64,000 bases of DNA from Psychrobacter glacincola (lineage in GTDB: Bacteria > Pseudomonadota > Gammaproteobacteria > Pseudomonadales > Moraxellaceae). Position 1 is the first letter of the stretch. Every line of letters starts with the position of its first letter. Of this stretch, positions 9,544-18,848 are shown piece after piece. Below the pieces are notes generated by a model. The model made no database searches. It was not told where the DNA came from and was given only the letters and a program-made list of their open reading frames with translations. The translations under genes and the position numbers were made by a program. The stretch covers positions 372,001 to 436,000 of the forward strand of contig NZ_CAJGZH010000002.1 in the NCBI RefSeq assembly GCF_904846075.1, in the 5' to 3' direction.

Positions 9544-10635
9544 CTAATCACCACCGCCGATACTGGCCATTAAATCAGCCTGATGCTCACGCAACAGTGC
9601 ATCAAGAATCTCATCCAAGTCGCCTTCCATGATGGCATCAAGCTTGTATAACGTCAGGTTGATACGGTGATCAGTCATGCGACCTTGTGGGAAATTATAA
9701 GTGCGAATGCGTTCTGAGCGATCGCCACTACCCACCAAATCACGGCGTATGGTATCTGCTGCATCAACTTGAGCCTGTACTTTGACTTGCTGAATCTTTG
9801 AAATCAGCATTTTCATCGCTTGCGCGCGGTTTTTGTGCTGGCTACGCTCTTGTTGACACTCTACCACGGTACCCGTTGGAATGTGGGTCAAACGTACGGC
9901 TGAGTCAGTGGTGTTAACGTGCTGACCGCCAGCACCGCTTGAACGGAAAGTGTCAAAGCGGATATCGGCTGGATTTAGATCTACTGTATCATCAATCTCA
10001 ACTTCAGGCATCACCGCCACGGTACAAGCTGAGGTATGCACGCGACCTTGGCTTTCGGTTTCAGGCACACGCTGCACACGGTGTACGCCTGATTCAAACT
10101 TTAAGCGCCCATACACGCTGTTGCCTGATACGCGAGTGATAATTTCTTTATAACCACCATGCTCGCCTTCACTTGCCGACAATACTTCCACTGTCCAGCC
10201 TTGTGTCTGCGCGTATTTTTGGTACATACGGAACAAATCACCAGAGAAAATCGCGGCTTCATCACCACCTGTACCCGCTCGAATTTCCAGGAAAGCAGGC
10301 ACTTTATCATTTGGATCTTTTGGTAGCATCATGACATTGAGCGCCTCTTCCATCTCTACGATGGTCTCGCGGGCGTTATCAATCTCTTCTTGCATCATCT
10401 CTTTCATGTCAGGATCTGAAGCATCAGCCAGCATAGCCTCTGCATCAGCCTGATCCGTTTCTGCACGCACATAGTTCTGCCATAAAGTAGTGATATCCAT
10501 CAAGTCGCTGTGCTCGACAGACAATTCACGGAATTTATTATTATCGCTGATGATACTAGGATCTGATAATAAGGCGGTGACCTCTTCATAACGGTCTACC
10601 ATCTGGTCTAAACGCAGGCGTAAGGATTCTTTCAT
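9544..10635 (-). CDS. prfA: peptide chain release factor 1
   Basis: RF1 recognises UAA and UAG and triggers peptide release. The sequence shows the codon-recognition tripeptide P191-E-T in [12 protein letters not shown]; PxT is typical of RF1, whereas RF2 has SPF. The catalytic G236-G237-Q238 is in [17 protein letters not shown]. Length is 363 aa, close to E. coli RF1 (360). In many bacteria prfA is followed by prmC, which methylates the GGQ glutamine; no prmC is downstream here, as lysS follows after about 200 bp. A poor hairpin at 9453-9475 could be a weak terminator. No strong Shine-Dalgarno sequence precedes the ATG. Confidence 0.97.
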   Translation of the reverse strand: MKESLRLRLDQMVDRYEEVTALLSDPSIISDNNKFRELSVEHSDLMDITTLWQNYVRAETDQADAEAMLADASDPDMKEMMQEEIDNARETIVEMEEALNVMMLPKDPNDKVPAFLEIRAGTGGDEAAIFSGDLFRMYQKYAQTQGWTVEVLSASEGEHGGYKEIITRVSGNSVYGRLKFESGVHRVQRVPETESQGRVHTSACTVAVMPEVEIDDTVDLNPADIRFDTFRSSGAGGQHVNTTDSAVRLTHIPTGTVVECQQERSQHKNRAQAMKMLISKIQQVKVQAQVDAADTIRRDLVGSGDRSERIRTYNFPQGRMTDHRINLTLYKLDAIMEGDLDEILDALLREHQADLMASIGGGD

Positions 10636-10806
10636 AAAAGGACTTTTAATTGGATGAGAGGAATAAGACCGTGATTATAGCAAATTTTTCGGGGTAAATT
10701 AAAACCTCTAAGCATTCTTCCCGTTATATTCGCAAATAGCGCCTCATTCTTGAATAATATATTGCTTAAATAATGTGATTAAATGCTTATAACAAAAATA
10801 ACAGAC

Positions 10807-10841
10807 AAAAAAATAGCTAAGATTGCTCTTAGCTATTTTTT
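10807..10841 (-). terminator. terminator of the FabH-type gene
   Basis: A 14- to 15-bp stem (AAAAATAGCTAAGA to 10822, TCTTAGCTATTTTT at 10827-10840) with a 4-nt loop and flanking T-run, just after the minus-strand ketoacyl synthase stop at 10868. Confidence 0.87.
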
Positions 10842-10867
10842 ATTAGTAACAGGTCTTACTTTAAAAA

Positions 10868-12013
10868 TTAAACCTTACGCACCAACACTGAACCGATAGA
10901 GTAACCAGCACCAAATGAGCAAATCACACCCAAATCACCTGATGCCAGCTCATCTTTATAGCGATGGAAAACAATCATCGGACTGGCTGAACTGGTGTTA
11001 GCAAATTCAGCAATGACACTTGGCACAATCGCTTTATCTGCTTCTTTACCAATCACAGTACGTAGGATTAAATCCAACATATTGGCGTTGGCTTGGTGCA
11101 GCCACATCATTTTAACGTCAGAAGTTGCGATATCGTTTTCTTGCAAATGCTCAGTGATGACCTCTGAAACCTTTGGACAGACTTCACGGAACACTTTTCG
11201 ACCATTTTGTAAGAATAGCTTGTCGGTGACAGGCTCTTTAATGTCTGGATACATCTCAGTCTGTGCTGCTAAAAACTCTGAGCGATCCATAAAACCGTAT
11301 TCGTTTTTGATATTGGTCGAAAACTGGGTAAATAGCTTAGAGTTAAGAATCTCATAACCTTTTGGCGTGTCTAGCTCTTCGACGATAGATGCTGTTGCGA
11401 CATCACCAAAGATAAAGTGGCTGTCACGGTTACGCCAGTTCAGATGCGCTGAAGTAATCTCAACGTTGACCACAGCGATGCGCTTAGCCAGACCAGAAAC
11501 GATAGAGCCATGTGCTTGCGATAGACCAAAAGTCGCGGCACTACAAGCGACGTTCATATCATAAGCAAAACCACCAATCATACCGATTGCATTTTGAATT
11601 TCGATAGCGACCGCAGGATAAGTACGCTGAAAGTTTGAACAGGCAAGGATAATACCATCTAGGTCATTCGCCTCAAGACCCGCATCTGCTAGCGCGTCTT
11701 TCAAAGCCGCAGTACCCATTTCTGCCATGATAGACAGCTCTTCACCTAAATGACGATAAGGAATCACTGGTGCCATGATTTCAGGATCTAAAATACCATC
11801 CTTTTCCATCACATAACGTGATTTGATACCAGATACTTTTTCGATAAAGGCCGCTGAAGAAGGCTCTAGGGCAGTCAAAGTTCCTGCTGCTATCTCGTCA
11901 GCATGCTTTGCATTATAATTCTCAACATACTTATTAAATGAATCTACTAGCTCTTCATTACTGATGCTATAAGGCGGAATATACAGGCCAGTGCCTGTGA
12001 TACAAGTCGTCAT
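10868..12013 (-). CDS. beta-ketoacyl-ACP synthase III family protein (FabH-like, long form)
   Basis: This thiolase-fold condensing enzyme joins an acyl-CoA primer to malonyl-ACP at the start of fatty acid synthesis. The Cys-His-Asn triad is complete: C157 in [11 protein letters not shown]306 in WLHQANANM and N339 in EFANTSSAS. At 381 aa it is longer than E. coli FabH (317 aa), with an extra segment around residues 30-60. This long form resembles the Pseudomonas PA3286-type enzyme, known to use medium-chain acyl-CoA from beta-oxidation; I infer that similarity from memory of the architecture. It stands alone, not in a fab cluster (plsX-fabH-fabD), which also suggests an accessory role. AAGGAAGC near the ATG supports the start. 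Confidence 0.87.
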   Translation of the reverse strand: MTTCITGTGLYIPPYSISNEELVDSFNKYVENYNAKHADEIAAGTLTALEPSSAAFIEKVSGIKSRYVMEKDGILDPEIMAPVIPYRHLGEELSIMAEMGTAALKDALADAGLEANDLDGIILACSNFQRTYPAVAIEIQNAIGMIGGFAYDMNVACSAATFGLSQAHGSIVSGLAKRIAVVNVEITSAHLNWRNRDSHFIFGDVATASIVEELDTPKGYEILNSKLFTQFSTNIKNEYGFMDRSEFLAAQTEMYPDIKEPVTDKLFLQNGRKVFREVCPKVSEVITEHLQENDIATSDVKMMWLHQANANMLDLILRTVIGKEADKAIVPSVIAEFANTSSASPMIVFHRYKDELASGDLGVICSFGAGYSIGSVLVRKV

Positions 12014-12222
12014 GATAAGCTTCCTTGTCTACTACTATAGGGCTTGGGATAAGCATAAAAGTGGAAAAATAACAGTCGTTTGATTTCAGTGAATAACTGT
12101 AAACTTAAAATCAGAGCCTTTATTATGCCTGAATATAATTATTTTTCTAATACTTTGTTACAAATAATCTGTTTGTTGCGAAAAATAAGTAAAGTCCTGA
12201 CTTCATTTTGGAGCAGCTACGT

Positions 12223-12228
12223 TATAAT
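12223..12228 (+). promoter_or_regulatory. possible -10 element of the pnuC operon
   Basis: A perfect TATAAT lies 84 bases before the pnuC ATG. No good -35 box sits at 16-18 bp; CTGACT at 12197-12202 is 20 bp away. This is a tentative call. Confidence 0.3.
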
Positions 12229-12311
12229 TGGCGCATTTTGCTAGCGACACGTTCACAGTTCGAGCGCATAAAACTGCGAGACATAAAACCCGCTCATATT
12301 TGGGAATACTC

Positions 12312-13073
12312 ATGGTAGAAATTTTTAACTGGTTATTTGGACAATACGCTGACTATCCCACTGTCTTTATTGCTCTGGAATTGATTGCTGTCATATTTGG
12401 GGTAGCAAGTGTCTTACTCGCCAGCAGAACCAATATTTTGGTATTTCCGATAGGTCTCGTCAGCACCGCTATATTTGTCTATCTATTGTGGAAATGGCAG
12501 TTATTTGGCGATATGTTTATCAATGCCTACTATACGGTAATGAGTCTATATGGCTGGATCAATTGGACACAGAGTAAGAAAAACACAGCAATCAAAAAAC
12601 AGCAAGATTATATCAACCCTACTGGTCAGCAGCAAAATGAGTCGTTAGCAAGGACTAACGCCCAGAATGCTATTCAAGTAGAACATCTCGATAAAAAAGA
12701 TGTGCCAATACTCGCCTTACTAGCCTCGGCGACTATTGCCTTTGTCGCGTTGGTGTATTATTTCAGACCAGTCATCAATAATAACTTTAGTTTTGATGGC
12801 GCGGTATTAGGTTTGCATTTATTTACGTGGATCGATTACACCGATATGTTGACTACCGCGCTGTTTTTGATGGCGATGTGGCTGATGGCGCGGCGCAAAA
12901 TTGAGCATTGGATACTCTGGATAATCGCCGATGCTATTTCAGTCCCGCTATACTTTTATAAAGGTCTCACTTTTACTGCGCTACAATACGTAGTTTTCAC
13001 TCTTATCGCAATTTGGGCTTACTATGAATGGCAACGACGTTACCGCTTGCAACCTAAAGCAGCATACGCCTAA
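12312..13073 (+). CDS. pnuC: nicotinamide riboside transporter PnuC
   Basis: This 253-aa integral membrane protein has about seven hydrophobic segments and the PnuC-type region WQLFGDMFINAYYTVMSLYGWINW. The family imports nicotinamide riboside by facilitated diffusion, with trapping by cytoplasmic phosphorylation. I start it at the ATG at 12312 (MVEIFNWLFG) with TTGGGA before it; the open frame reaches a TTG 28 codons earlier, but those residues are polar and lie over a likely promoter. A loop of about 50 polar residues in the middle (KKQQDYINPTGQQQNES region) is longer than usual. The 3' end overlaps the next gene, an NadR-like kinase, by 50 bp in another frame, indicating coupled translation. 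Confidence 0.92.
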   Translation: MVEIFNWLFGQYADYPTVFIALELIAVIFGVASVLLASRTNILVFPIGLVSTAIFVYLLWKWQLFGDMFINAYYTVMSLYGWINWTQSKKNTAIKKQQDYINPTGQQQNESLARTNAQNAIQVEHLDKKDVPILALLASATIAFVALVYYFRPVINNNFSFDGAVLGLHLFTWIDYTDMLTTALFLMAMWLMARRKIEHWILWIIADAISVPLYFYKGLTFTALQYVVFTLIAIWAYYEWQRRYRLQPKAAYA

Positions 13074-13605
13074 ATCGGTCATCAATGTCGCGATTCTAGG
13101 GGCAGAGAGCACTGGTAAGACCACGCTATGTCGCGACTTGGCAGCGCATTTTGGCTGCCCTTGGGTGCCAGAATACATGCGCACCTATCTACAAGCGAAA
13201 TGGGATAAGGAACATCTCACTTGCACTTGGGAGGATTTACTCCCTATTGCACAAGGTCAAATTGAGTTAGAAAATAAGCTCGCCGCACAAGCCGCGCAAA
13301 ATTCTGATAGCAGCTACTTGTTTTGTGATACCAGTCTGTTTGAATTAATGGTCTATGCCAACTGGTATTATGGTGATTGCCCTAAAGCGCTCACCAATGC
13401 GGCGTTAACGCATCATTATGACTTGATTTTATTAACCGAAGTTGATATCCCGTGGGTCGCCGATGATTTGCGTGATAGCCCACATCAACGTGATGAAATC
13501 AGTGCTTATTTTGAAAGTCAGCTGACCCGTCACCAAAAGCCATTTCATCGCATAGGTGGTGATAGAGACGAGCGGGTACAACAAGTGCTCGAATGGCTGT
13601 CTTAA
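13024..13605 (+). CDS. NadR-type ribosylnicotinamide kinase (AAA-fold P-loop protein)
   Basis: This 193-aa protein has a P-loop GAESTGKTT (residues 26-34) followed by CRDLAAHFG and PEYMRTYLQ, and FCDTSLFELMVYANWYYG further on. These match the C-terminal ribosylnicotinamide kinase domain of NadR. The N-terminal repressor and NMN adenylyltransferase domains of enterobacterial NadR are absent. The expected reaction is ATP plus nicotinamide riboside to NMN, which traps the substrate imported by PnuC. The start lies inside pnuC (50-bp overlap, different frame), which fits a two-gene salvage operon. No Shine-Dalgarno is obvious, as expected for a translationally coupled start. An alternative start further in would remove the P-loop. 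Confidence 0.88.
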   Translation: MNGNDVTACNLKQHTPKSVINVAILGAESTGKTTLCRDLAAHFGCPWVPEYMRTYLQAKWDKEHLTCTWEDLLPIAQGQIELENKLAAQAAQNSDSSYLFCDTSLFELMVYANWYYGDCPKALTNAALTHHYDLILLTEVDIPWVADDLRDSPHQRDEISAYFESQLTRHQKPFHRIGGDRDERVQQVLEWLS

Positions 13606-13667
13606 ATTCATCCTATACCACGTTATCAGTAAATGACCTACAACCTTACCTTTAAGAGCATTAAGAG

Positions 13668-14198
13668 ATGTCCATGCTAAAAAACATTGAACGATACCTA
13701 GAAAAAACCATCTTTAACAGCCGCTGGATATTAGCGCCTTTTTATTTAGGGCTGGTCTTAGGGATTATTTTATTATTTATAAAATTCATTCAAAAAACAG
13801 TCATGATGTTCAATACTGTATTTAGCGCTTCTGTATCAGATGTCATTGTTAATATATTAGTGTTGGTCGACCTCTCTTTAGTAGCCAGTTTATTATTAAT
13901 TATCATATTTAGTGGCTATGAAATATTTGTCTCAAAAATTGATACTGGTGATCATGTTGATCGACCTAGTTGGATGGGAAAAGTAGATTTTTCTGGTCTA
14001 AAACTAAAAGTCATCGGTGCCATCGTCGCTATTTCTGCGATTGATCTATTAAAATCGTTTATGGATATTCCTAATGAATTGAGTGAGGGTGAAGCGGACA
14101 AACTCATGTGGAAAGTCATCATTCATATGACTTTTGTGTTGTCTGGCTTATTGTTTGCTATTATGGATAAAGTGGTTGGTGATACTAAAAAACACTGA
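13668..14198 (+). CDS. YqhA/UPF0114 family inner-membrane protein
   Basis: This 176-aa protein has four hydrophobic segments (about residues 20-45, 55-80, 115-130 and 150-168). The N-terminal LERYLEKTIFNSRWILAPFYLGL-type pattern and the SGYEIFVSKID segment are hallmarks of the UPF0114/YqhA family. The function of this family is unknown. It follows the NadR-like gene by 62 bp on the same strand and may be read through from it. Two ATGs (13668 and 13674) are both possible. TAAGAG precedes the first one at a usable distance. Confidence 0.85.
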   Translation: MSMLKNIERYLEKTIFNSRWILAPFYLGLVLGIILLFIKFIQKTVMMFNTVFSASVSDVIVNILVLVDLSLVASLLLIIIFSGYEIFVSKIDTGDHVDRPSWMGKVDFSGLKLKVIGAIVAISAIDLLKSFMDIPNELSEGEADKLMWKVIIHMTFVLSGLLFAIMDKVVGDTKKH

Positions 14199-14343
14199 TG
14201 CCAGAAAATACTAAGGCTTATTTTTTCACACACTCTCCATCGTTCTTACATATTTTTTCTTCATCTCTCCTCTATGATCTTCTTTGAACCTACTGACTGT
14301 TATATGCACAGTTTTGGACTAAAGATTCATATGAGGAGCTTTC

Positions 14344-15936
14344 ATGCAAAAAACACTATTGACTAAATTGTCCATCATCGCCGGGCTTTGTATTATTTTT
14401 GCCATCGGTCTTGGTATGATTGGCTCAGTCATCTACGAACGACAAAATTATGCCGCGTCGGTGGTTAAAGAAATTGCCCAGCAGCACGTCAATCCGCAAG
14501 AAGTCATCACCCCATTTATCATCATACCTACCACAATTACGCCTGAATGCCAGATTACAGCACCTGAAACAACCAGTAAATGTGCACCATCCTATTCAAA
14601 AAATGAAATTGTCTTTGCCAGTCAGACCCAAGCCATACAAGATCTTGAAGTCAGCACTGATACCTATAAACGTGGTATCTATCATGCGACCAGTTATGAT
14701 GGTGCGTTGACATTTGACCAACGCTATACATTTGATCAAGCCATCAGCAGCTTATATGACACTACGAGCACAGCTAGTGATGCACAAGGTTCTGTCAGTA
14801 CACCCACCAATAAAAATAACACCCAGCCCGAAAAAGCCATCATCCACTGGAACGCAGCAAAATTGATTATTCCAGTATCAGATCTGCGCGGCGTTGCGAC
14901 GCTACCAACGGTGAGCATTGATAAAAAACCGATAAAAGCGACCTACCCTCAGATAGCGCTGCTGAAAAACCTGGCCTATGTAGAAGTAGCTATTCCGCAA
15001 GATATATTACAGCGTTCAATAAAAAATATAACGAGCCAGCAGAATGGCAATAACGCTCTTGCTACGAACAGTGCTAGCGAGTCATTGACTAGTACAGAAA
15101 TCGTCATTGATTTACCGTTAGCTGGTATTAGCAATGTAAACACTGTGCCGACTGGACAAAACTTTAACTTAACGATGCGCAGTAATTGGCATGCGCCAAA
15201 CTTTATTGGTAAGGCGCTCCCCAATGCCAAGAAACTTACCGCTAAAGGTTTTGAAGCCAGTTGGCAAAATCAGTATTTAACAATAGCCAACAATCAAGAT
15301 TTGTCGCAATGTGTCAGCATCGCTAACAACCGATGTGTCGTCACCAGTCAAGCCACTCTTGATAACAACAGCCAGTCAATGGCTTCTGATGATGTGATTA
15401 CAGCAATGGAAGGCGCTGCTACAGCAGAAGCTACTGACATACCTGATAGCTATCGAAACGTGCGCCTGAACAGCTTTGGTGTGAGTTTTGCTGAGCCTAA
15501 TGATGTGTATTTACAAACTGAACGAACGATGAAATATGCCTTATTATTAATCTTAGTATCATTCGGCACTTTCTTCTTATTTGAAGTAATTAAATCCAGT
15601 CGTATTCATTCTATTCAATATCTGTTGGTCGGTTGCGCGCTGTTTGTGTTTTATGTCTTACTATTACCACTTGCTGAGCAAATTGTCTTTTGGAAAGCGT
15701 ATGCCATTGCTGCCAGCGCCTGTGTTGGACTCATTGGTTGGTATACTTATTATGTACTGGGCGGCGTCAAGCGAGCGGCGATTTTTACTGTCACATTGGC
15801 AGGATTGTATGCGGCGTTTTTCGGTATATTAACCACCGAAGATATGAATTTATTGCTTGGTGCTGTCTTCTGTTTTGTGCTACTCGCTTGCGTGATGGTC
15901 ATGACCCGTAAAATTGATTGGTATAAAATTGCCTAA
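14344..15936 (+). CDS. creD: CreD-family inner-membrane protein (cell envelope integrity)
   Basis: This 530-aa protein has an N-terminal membrane anchor (about residues 7-30), a long periplasmic region with the CreD-like RGIYHATSYDGALTF segment, and a C-terminal block of about five membrane helices ending in MVMTRKIDWYKI, a typical CreD ending. CreD proteins are induced by the CreBC two-component system and affect envelope integrity and colicin or beta-lactam responses. Here creD is alone, with no creB or creC beside it. The periplasmic region has a Gln/Asn/Ser-rich insert (about 140-165). GAGGAG lies 6 bases before the ATG. The gene may be regulated in trans or constitutively. Confidence 0.87.
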   Translation: MQKTLLTKLSIIAGLCIIFAIGLGMIGSVIYERQNYAASVVKEIAQQHVNPQEVITPFIIIPTTITPECQITAPETTSKCAPSYSKNEIVFASQTQAIQDLEVSTDTYKRGIYHATSYDGALTFDQRYTFDQAISSLYDTTSTASDAQGSVSTPTNKNNTQPEKAIIHWNAAKLIIPVSDLRGVATLPTVSIDKKPIKATYPQIALLKNLAYVEVAIPQDILQRSIKNITSQQNGNNALATNSASESLTSTEIVIDLPLAGISNVNTVPTGQNFNLTMRSNWHAPNFIGKALPNAKKLTAKGFEASWQNQYLTIANNQDLSQCVSIANNRCVVTSQATLDNNSQSMASDDVITAMEGAATAEATDIPDSYRNVRLNSFGVSFAEPNDVYLQTERTMKYALLLILVSFGTFFLFEVIKSSRIHSIQYLLVGCALFVFYVLLLPLAEQIVFWKAYAIAASACVGLIGWYTYYVLGGVKRAAIFTVTLAGLYAAFFGILTTEDMNLLLGAVFCFVLLACVMVMTRKIDWYKIA

Positions 15937-15971
15937 TTCAGATAGGGCATGTCAAAAGCGTTTAGTCTAGG

Positions 15972-16025
15972 GCTGTCTTACGTTGGTAGAATTGGCTATT
16001 ATTAAGCCTGCCAACATAAGACAGC
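15972..16025. repeat. 18-bp imperfect inverted repeat after creD
   Basis: Left arm 15972-15989 and right arm 16008-16025 pair over 18 bp with two transitions (both could form G-U pairs in RNA) around an 18-nt loop. There is no T-run, so it is not a standard terminator, although it sits between the convergent creD and DUF421 genes. It may still be the transcript end signal for both. Confidence 0.7.
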
Positions 16026-16072
16026 TCGATCTACTCATAGATAATTTAATATAGCTATCATCTCATTTATTA

Positions 16073-16756
16073 TTATCTAACGATCTCACTATTCAAGGCC
16101 TTCGCCCAGTCTCGACATCCATTCTCACAGCGTTCACAGAGCTGATTGGGGTCAGATATATGATCGACATAGCCGCAATGCATACATGCGTAATATGTTT
16201 CTGACTCTATCTCTTCGACAGGTGGATACTGCTTAGGAAAAAGCGGCATACCATAGCCAGTGTTTTCAGGCGGATATAACAATATACTAAAATTACCGTC
16301 TGTCTCTAGCAAGCCTGTACGCACTTGACCCAAATGCTCGACCCCTTGTTGGCGCATTTCAGTAAAAAACTCATCATGAGACATTTTACCCTTTTTAATC
16401 TTATCGAGTACCAGCATCCCGTCTTCTACAATATAGAGCGATTTCCCTTCTAACAGATCTTCAAAAGGTTGGAATTCCATCATGATCCACGTGCACAGTC
16501 GATAAAGCACGATAACGGCGCTCATGACCAGCACCGCCTGAATAATCGGCAAATCCTCGTTAAACATAGGATCACCTGCGATAGAACCCAATGATAAAAT
16601 AATGGTCAACTCAAAGATTGACAGCTGACGGACGCCGCGTTTGCCCGTCAAACGCAAAAACGAAATAATCAGTACAAACATGACGCTGACACGCACCAAT
16701 ATCTCAAGCGCAAATGCCCAAGTGGTGTCATGAATAAAGATACTTGCCCAATCCAT
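16073..16756 (-). CDS. DUF421 (YetF/YcaP-like) membrane protein with a C-terminal cysteine cluster
   Basis: This 227-aa protein has three membrane segments in residues 10-100, with the DUF421 signature RLTGKRGVRQLSIFELTIIL. The soluble domain carries LEGKSLYIVEDGML and the EFFTEMRQQGVEHLGQVRTGLLETDG pattern common to YetF/YcaP. These proteins are of unknown function, some linked to spore germination or envelope stress. Unusually, the last 45 residues contain CMHCG and CERCENGC, spaced like a zinc ribbon or rubredoxin-like knuckle. It is convergent with creD. AAAAAG before the ATG is the only possible ribosome binding site. Confidence 0.85.
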   Translation of the reverse strand: MDWASIFIHDTTWAFALEILVRVSVMFVLIISFLRLTGKRGVRQLSIFELTIILSLGSIAGDPMFNEDLPIIQAVLVMSAVIVLYRLCTWIMMEFQPFEDLLEGKSLYIVEDGMLVLDKIKKGKMSHDEFFTEMRQQGVEHLGQVRTGLLETDGNFSILLYPPENTGYGMPLFPKQYPPVEEIESETYYACMHCGYVDHISDPNQLCERCENGCRDWAKALNSEIVR

Positions 16757-17084
16757 ATTACTTTTTCCTATCTATTGTTTTTATTTGATTTATGACGATT
16801 AACTTCAGCAATCGTTCTGAATATGCGCTTGACCTGCCACCACCCTTGCAGTCGGTCTTTATTGTTAATTCAACTATCATCAGTCCAATTTAAAAAATAC
16901 TTTTGCCTGCGAGTGCAATAAAATATGGTCTGTTGTAAGACACCTCCCAATTGGCAACTAGCAACTGGGTTTTCACACTTCAGCCAGTATTTTTGCTGGT
17001 AAAAAAGCGGTAATAACAACATCCCTAAAAGTCGAATTTGCCTATTTTATTCAAAAACCAGCTTCTTTATTGTAGGAATTATTT
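16757..17084. other. intergenic region between divergent DUF421 and EamA genes
   Basis: This 328-bp AT-rich stretch must carry both divergent promoters. I see a small hairpin (CCAG...CTGG near 16983-16999) and a repeated GCAACT nearby, but no reliable promoter pair, riboswitch or short gene. Confidence 0.5.
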
Positions 17085-18005
17085 TTGAAAGCCACCTTGT
17101 ACACCGTTATTGCATTAATCGCCTTTGCTGCAAACTCTCTCTTTTGCCGTATGGCGTTAGCAGAGGGTCATATAGATGCTTGGAGCTTTACCATTTTGCG
17201 ACTGCTGAGCGCTGCTGTCTGCCTAAGTATTATCATGACCATTCATGCTTATCGGTTACGACAGCACGTGCGAAAGCCTGACAGTATTGCTCACGCTGCT
17301 ATTTTAAACAATAAAGGCAGTTGGTTAAGCAGCGTGAGCTTAGTGATTTATGCGCTATGCTTTTCGATTGCTTATGTAGAGTTGGATACTGGTACAGGAG
17401 CGCTGATTCTATTTTCAGCGGTTCAGCTGACGATGATTAGTTGGGGCATCTACAAAAAAGAGCAATTGAGCGGTTTACAATGGCTAGCATTCATCGTAGC
17501 GGTAGCAGGGTTTGTCTATTTGATGCTACCGTCAGCAGCGGTGCCTTCATTACTAGCGGCGGTGCTTATGGCAATCAGTGGTGCCGCTTGGGGCATATAT
17601 AGCATACGCGGCAAAACCTGCGTGTCACCGCTGCGAGCCACAGGTTTTAATTTCATTCGGAGTCTGATAGCAGCGCCCATACTGTTAGTGATAAGCATGA
17701 CTTATTTAGACAATATAGGCTTGGAAAACATCAATTTAGGTGACATTACTATCAAGGGAGTACTTTTGGCCTGTGCATCAGGAGCGATCGCATCCGGTAT
17801 AGGCTATAGCATCTGGTATATGGCCATGCCTTTGTTAAAAAACACCCAAGCAGCAGTTGTACAACTGTGTGTCCCTATACTGGCTGCGATATTAGGCGTG
17901 GTATTTCTATCTGAGCAATTGACCGTGCCATTCGTTATAGCAAGCTCGGTTATCTTGGGTGCAGTATTGGTATTTATTTTAAATAGAGAAAAAGCCCCTA
18001 CGTGA
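17085..18005 (+). CDS. EamA/DMT-family exporter
   Basis: This 306-aa protein has about ten hydrophobic segments arranged as two EamA repeats (about residues 1-145 and 155-300). Features include the WSFTILRLLSAA segment in repeat 1 and GAAWGIYSIRGK at the start of repeat 2. The drug/metabolite transporter superfamily exports amino acids, nucleosides or drugs; the substrate cannot be read from sequence. The start is a TTG at 17085 with AGGA at 17074-17077. The next in-frame ATG lies inside the first membrane helix, so TTG is favoured. Neighbours give no substrate hint. Confidence 0.87.
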   Translation: MKATLYTVIALIAFAANSLFCRMALAEGHIDAWSFTILRLLSAAVCLSIIMTIHAYRLRQHVRKPDSIAHAAILNNKGSWLSSVSLVIYALCFSIAYVELDTGTGALILFSAVQLTMISWGIYKKEQLSGLQWLAFIVAVAGFVYLMLPSAAVPSLLAAVLMAISGAAWGIYSIRGKTCVSPLRATGFNFIRSLIAAPILLVISMTYLDNIGLENINLGDITIKGVLLACASGAIASGIGYSIWYMAMPLLKNTQAAVVQLCVPILAAILGVVFLSEQLTVPFVIASSVILGAVLVFILNREKAPT

Positions 18006-18182
18006 AATATCCTCATTCGTTATTCAAAATTAATAGGCTAATAAAGACTAAAATGCTTAGTGATAAAAAAGACAGATAAGATTACTACCATAGCCCTCAA
18101 ACACAACATGAAGTTACATTCTCTACGGTATCATGTTGCTTGAAGTAACAACCTACTTTTACCGATACTTTTGAGGCATATT

Positions 18183-18554
18183 ATGAAAAAATTATTAGCC
18201 GTAGCACCTTTTGCTCTATTATTGTCTGCCTGTGCCACTAATGCACCAACTACTACGATCTCAGAGACCAATACTCAGCCAGTAGCCCAATCATTCACTT
18301 GTGACGACAACGGTCAACTCACTGCTGCCTACACTGCCAATGGTCAAACTGCTAACCTAAACGTGACCTTGCCTAAAGTTGGCTTAACCAACGCAAAAAT
18401 CACCATGGAGCAAGCAGTATCAGGTTCTGGCGCTCGTTATGTCAATAATGTTAACCCTAAAACCACTTACGATTGGCACACCAAAGCGGATTACGGCATC
18501 ATGACCATCAAATCAGACAATGGTCAACAATACCAAGTGAACTGCCAACTATAA
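18183..18554 (+). CDS. MliC-like lysozyme-inhibitor lipoprotein
   Basis: This 123-aa protein has a lipoprotein signal (MKKLLAVAPFALLLSAC, with C17 as the lipidated residue) and a C-terminal beta-barrel domain. The latter has SGARY and YDWHTKADYGIMT, matching the two inhibitory loops of MliC (COG3895, membrane-bound inhibitors of c-type lysozyme). It has two cysteines (about 37 and 121 in the mature domain) that could pair. Predicted location is the periplasmic face of a membrane, protecting peptidoglycan from lysozyme. GAGG at 18173-18176 supports the ATG at 18183; the frame extends 4 codons to a TTG without support. It is followed by a strong terminator. Confidence 0.85.
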   Translation: MKKLLAVAPFALLLSACATNAPTTTISETNTQPVAQSFTCDDNGQLTAAYTANGQTANLNVTLPKVGLTNAKITMEQAVSGSGARYVNNVNPKTTYDWHTKADYGIMTIKSDNGQQYQVNCQL

Positions 18555-18634
18555 TAACCCTAGAAACAAGCGTAAATAATACGTGGTGGTTATTTGAATA
18601 AAATCCATGTTTTTATTCACATCTATTGAAAACG

Positions 18635-18668
18635 AAAGAGCCAGTAGTCAAACTACTGGCTCTTTTTT
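18635..18668 (+). terminator. terminator after the mliC-like gene
   Basis: A perfect 14-bp stem (18635-18648 with 18652-18665), a 3-nt loop and a T-run to 18668. It separates the convergent mliC-like and ohr genes. Confidence 0.93.
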
Positions 18669-18848
18669 GTACTTAACTTTTTATACTTGATAATTTAATT
18701 TTAATGATCAACGTTGAATCACTCAATAAAAAACTGCCTGAATACTTTATGTACCCAAGCAGTTGAAAGTCATGTCGTTTTTATATTTGTTTATAGTTAT
18801 TAGAAACAGCTGTTGAATCAGTCGTTAGGTGTTAACTACTGCTGACCG

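Noticed and set aside
12228..12311. N-terminal 28-codon extension of pnuC from TTG.
   Set aside because: The residues are polar and unlike the family; the ATG at 12312 has a better context, and the extension begins inside a TATAAT element.
15972..16025. Ends of an insertion sequence.
   Set aside because: There is no transposase or target duplication; the arms are only 18 nt apart.
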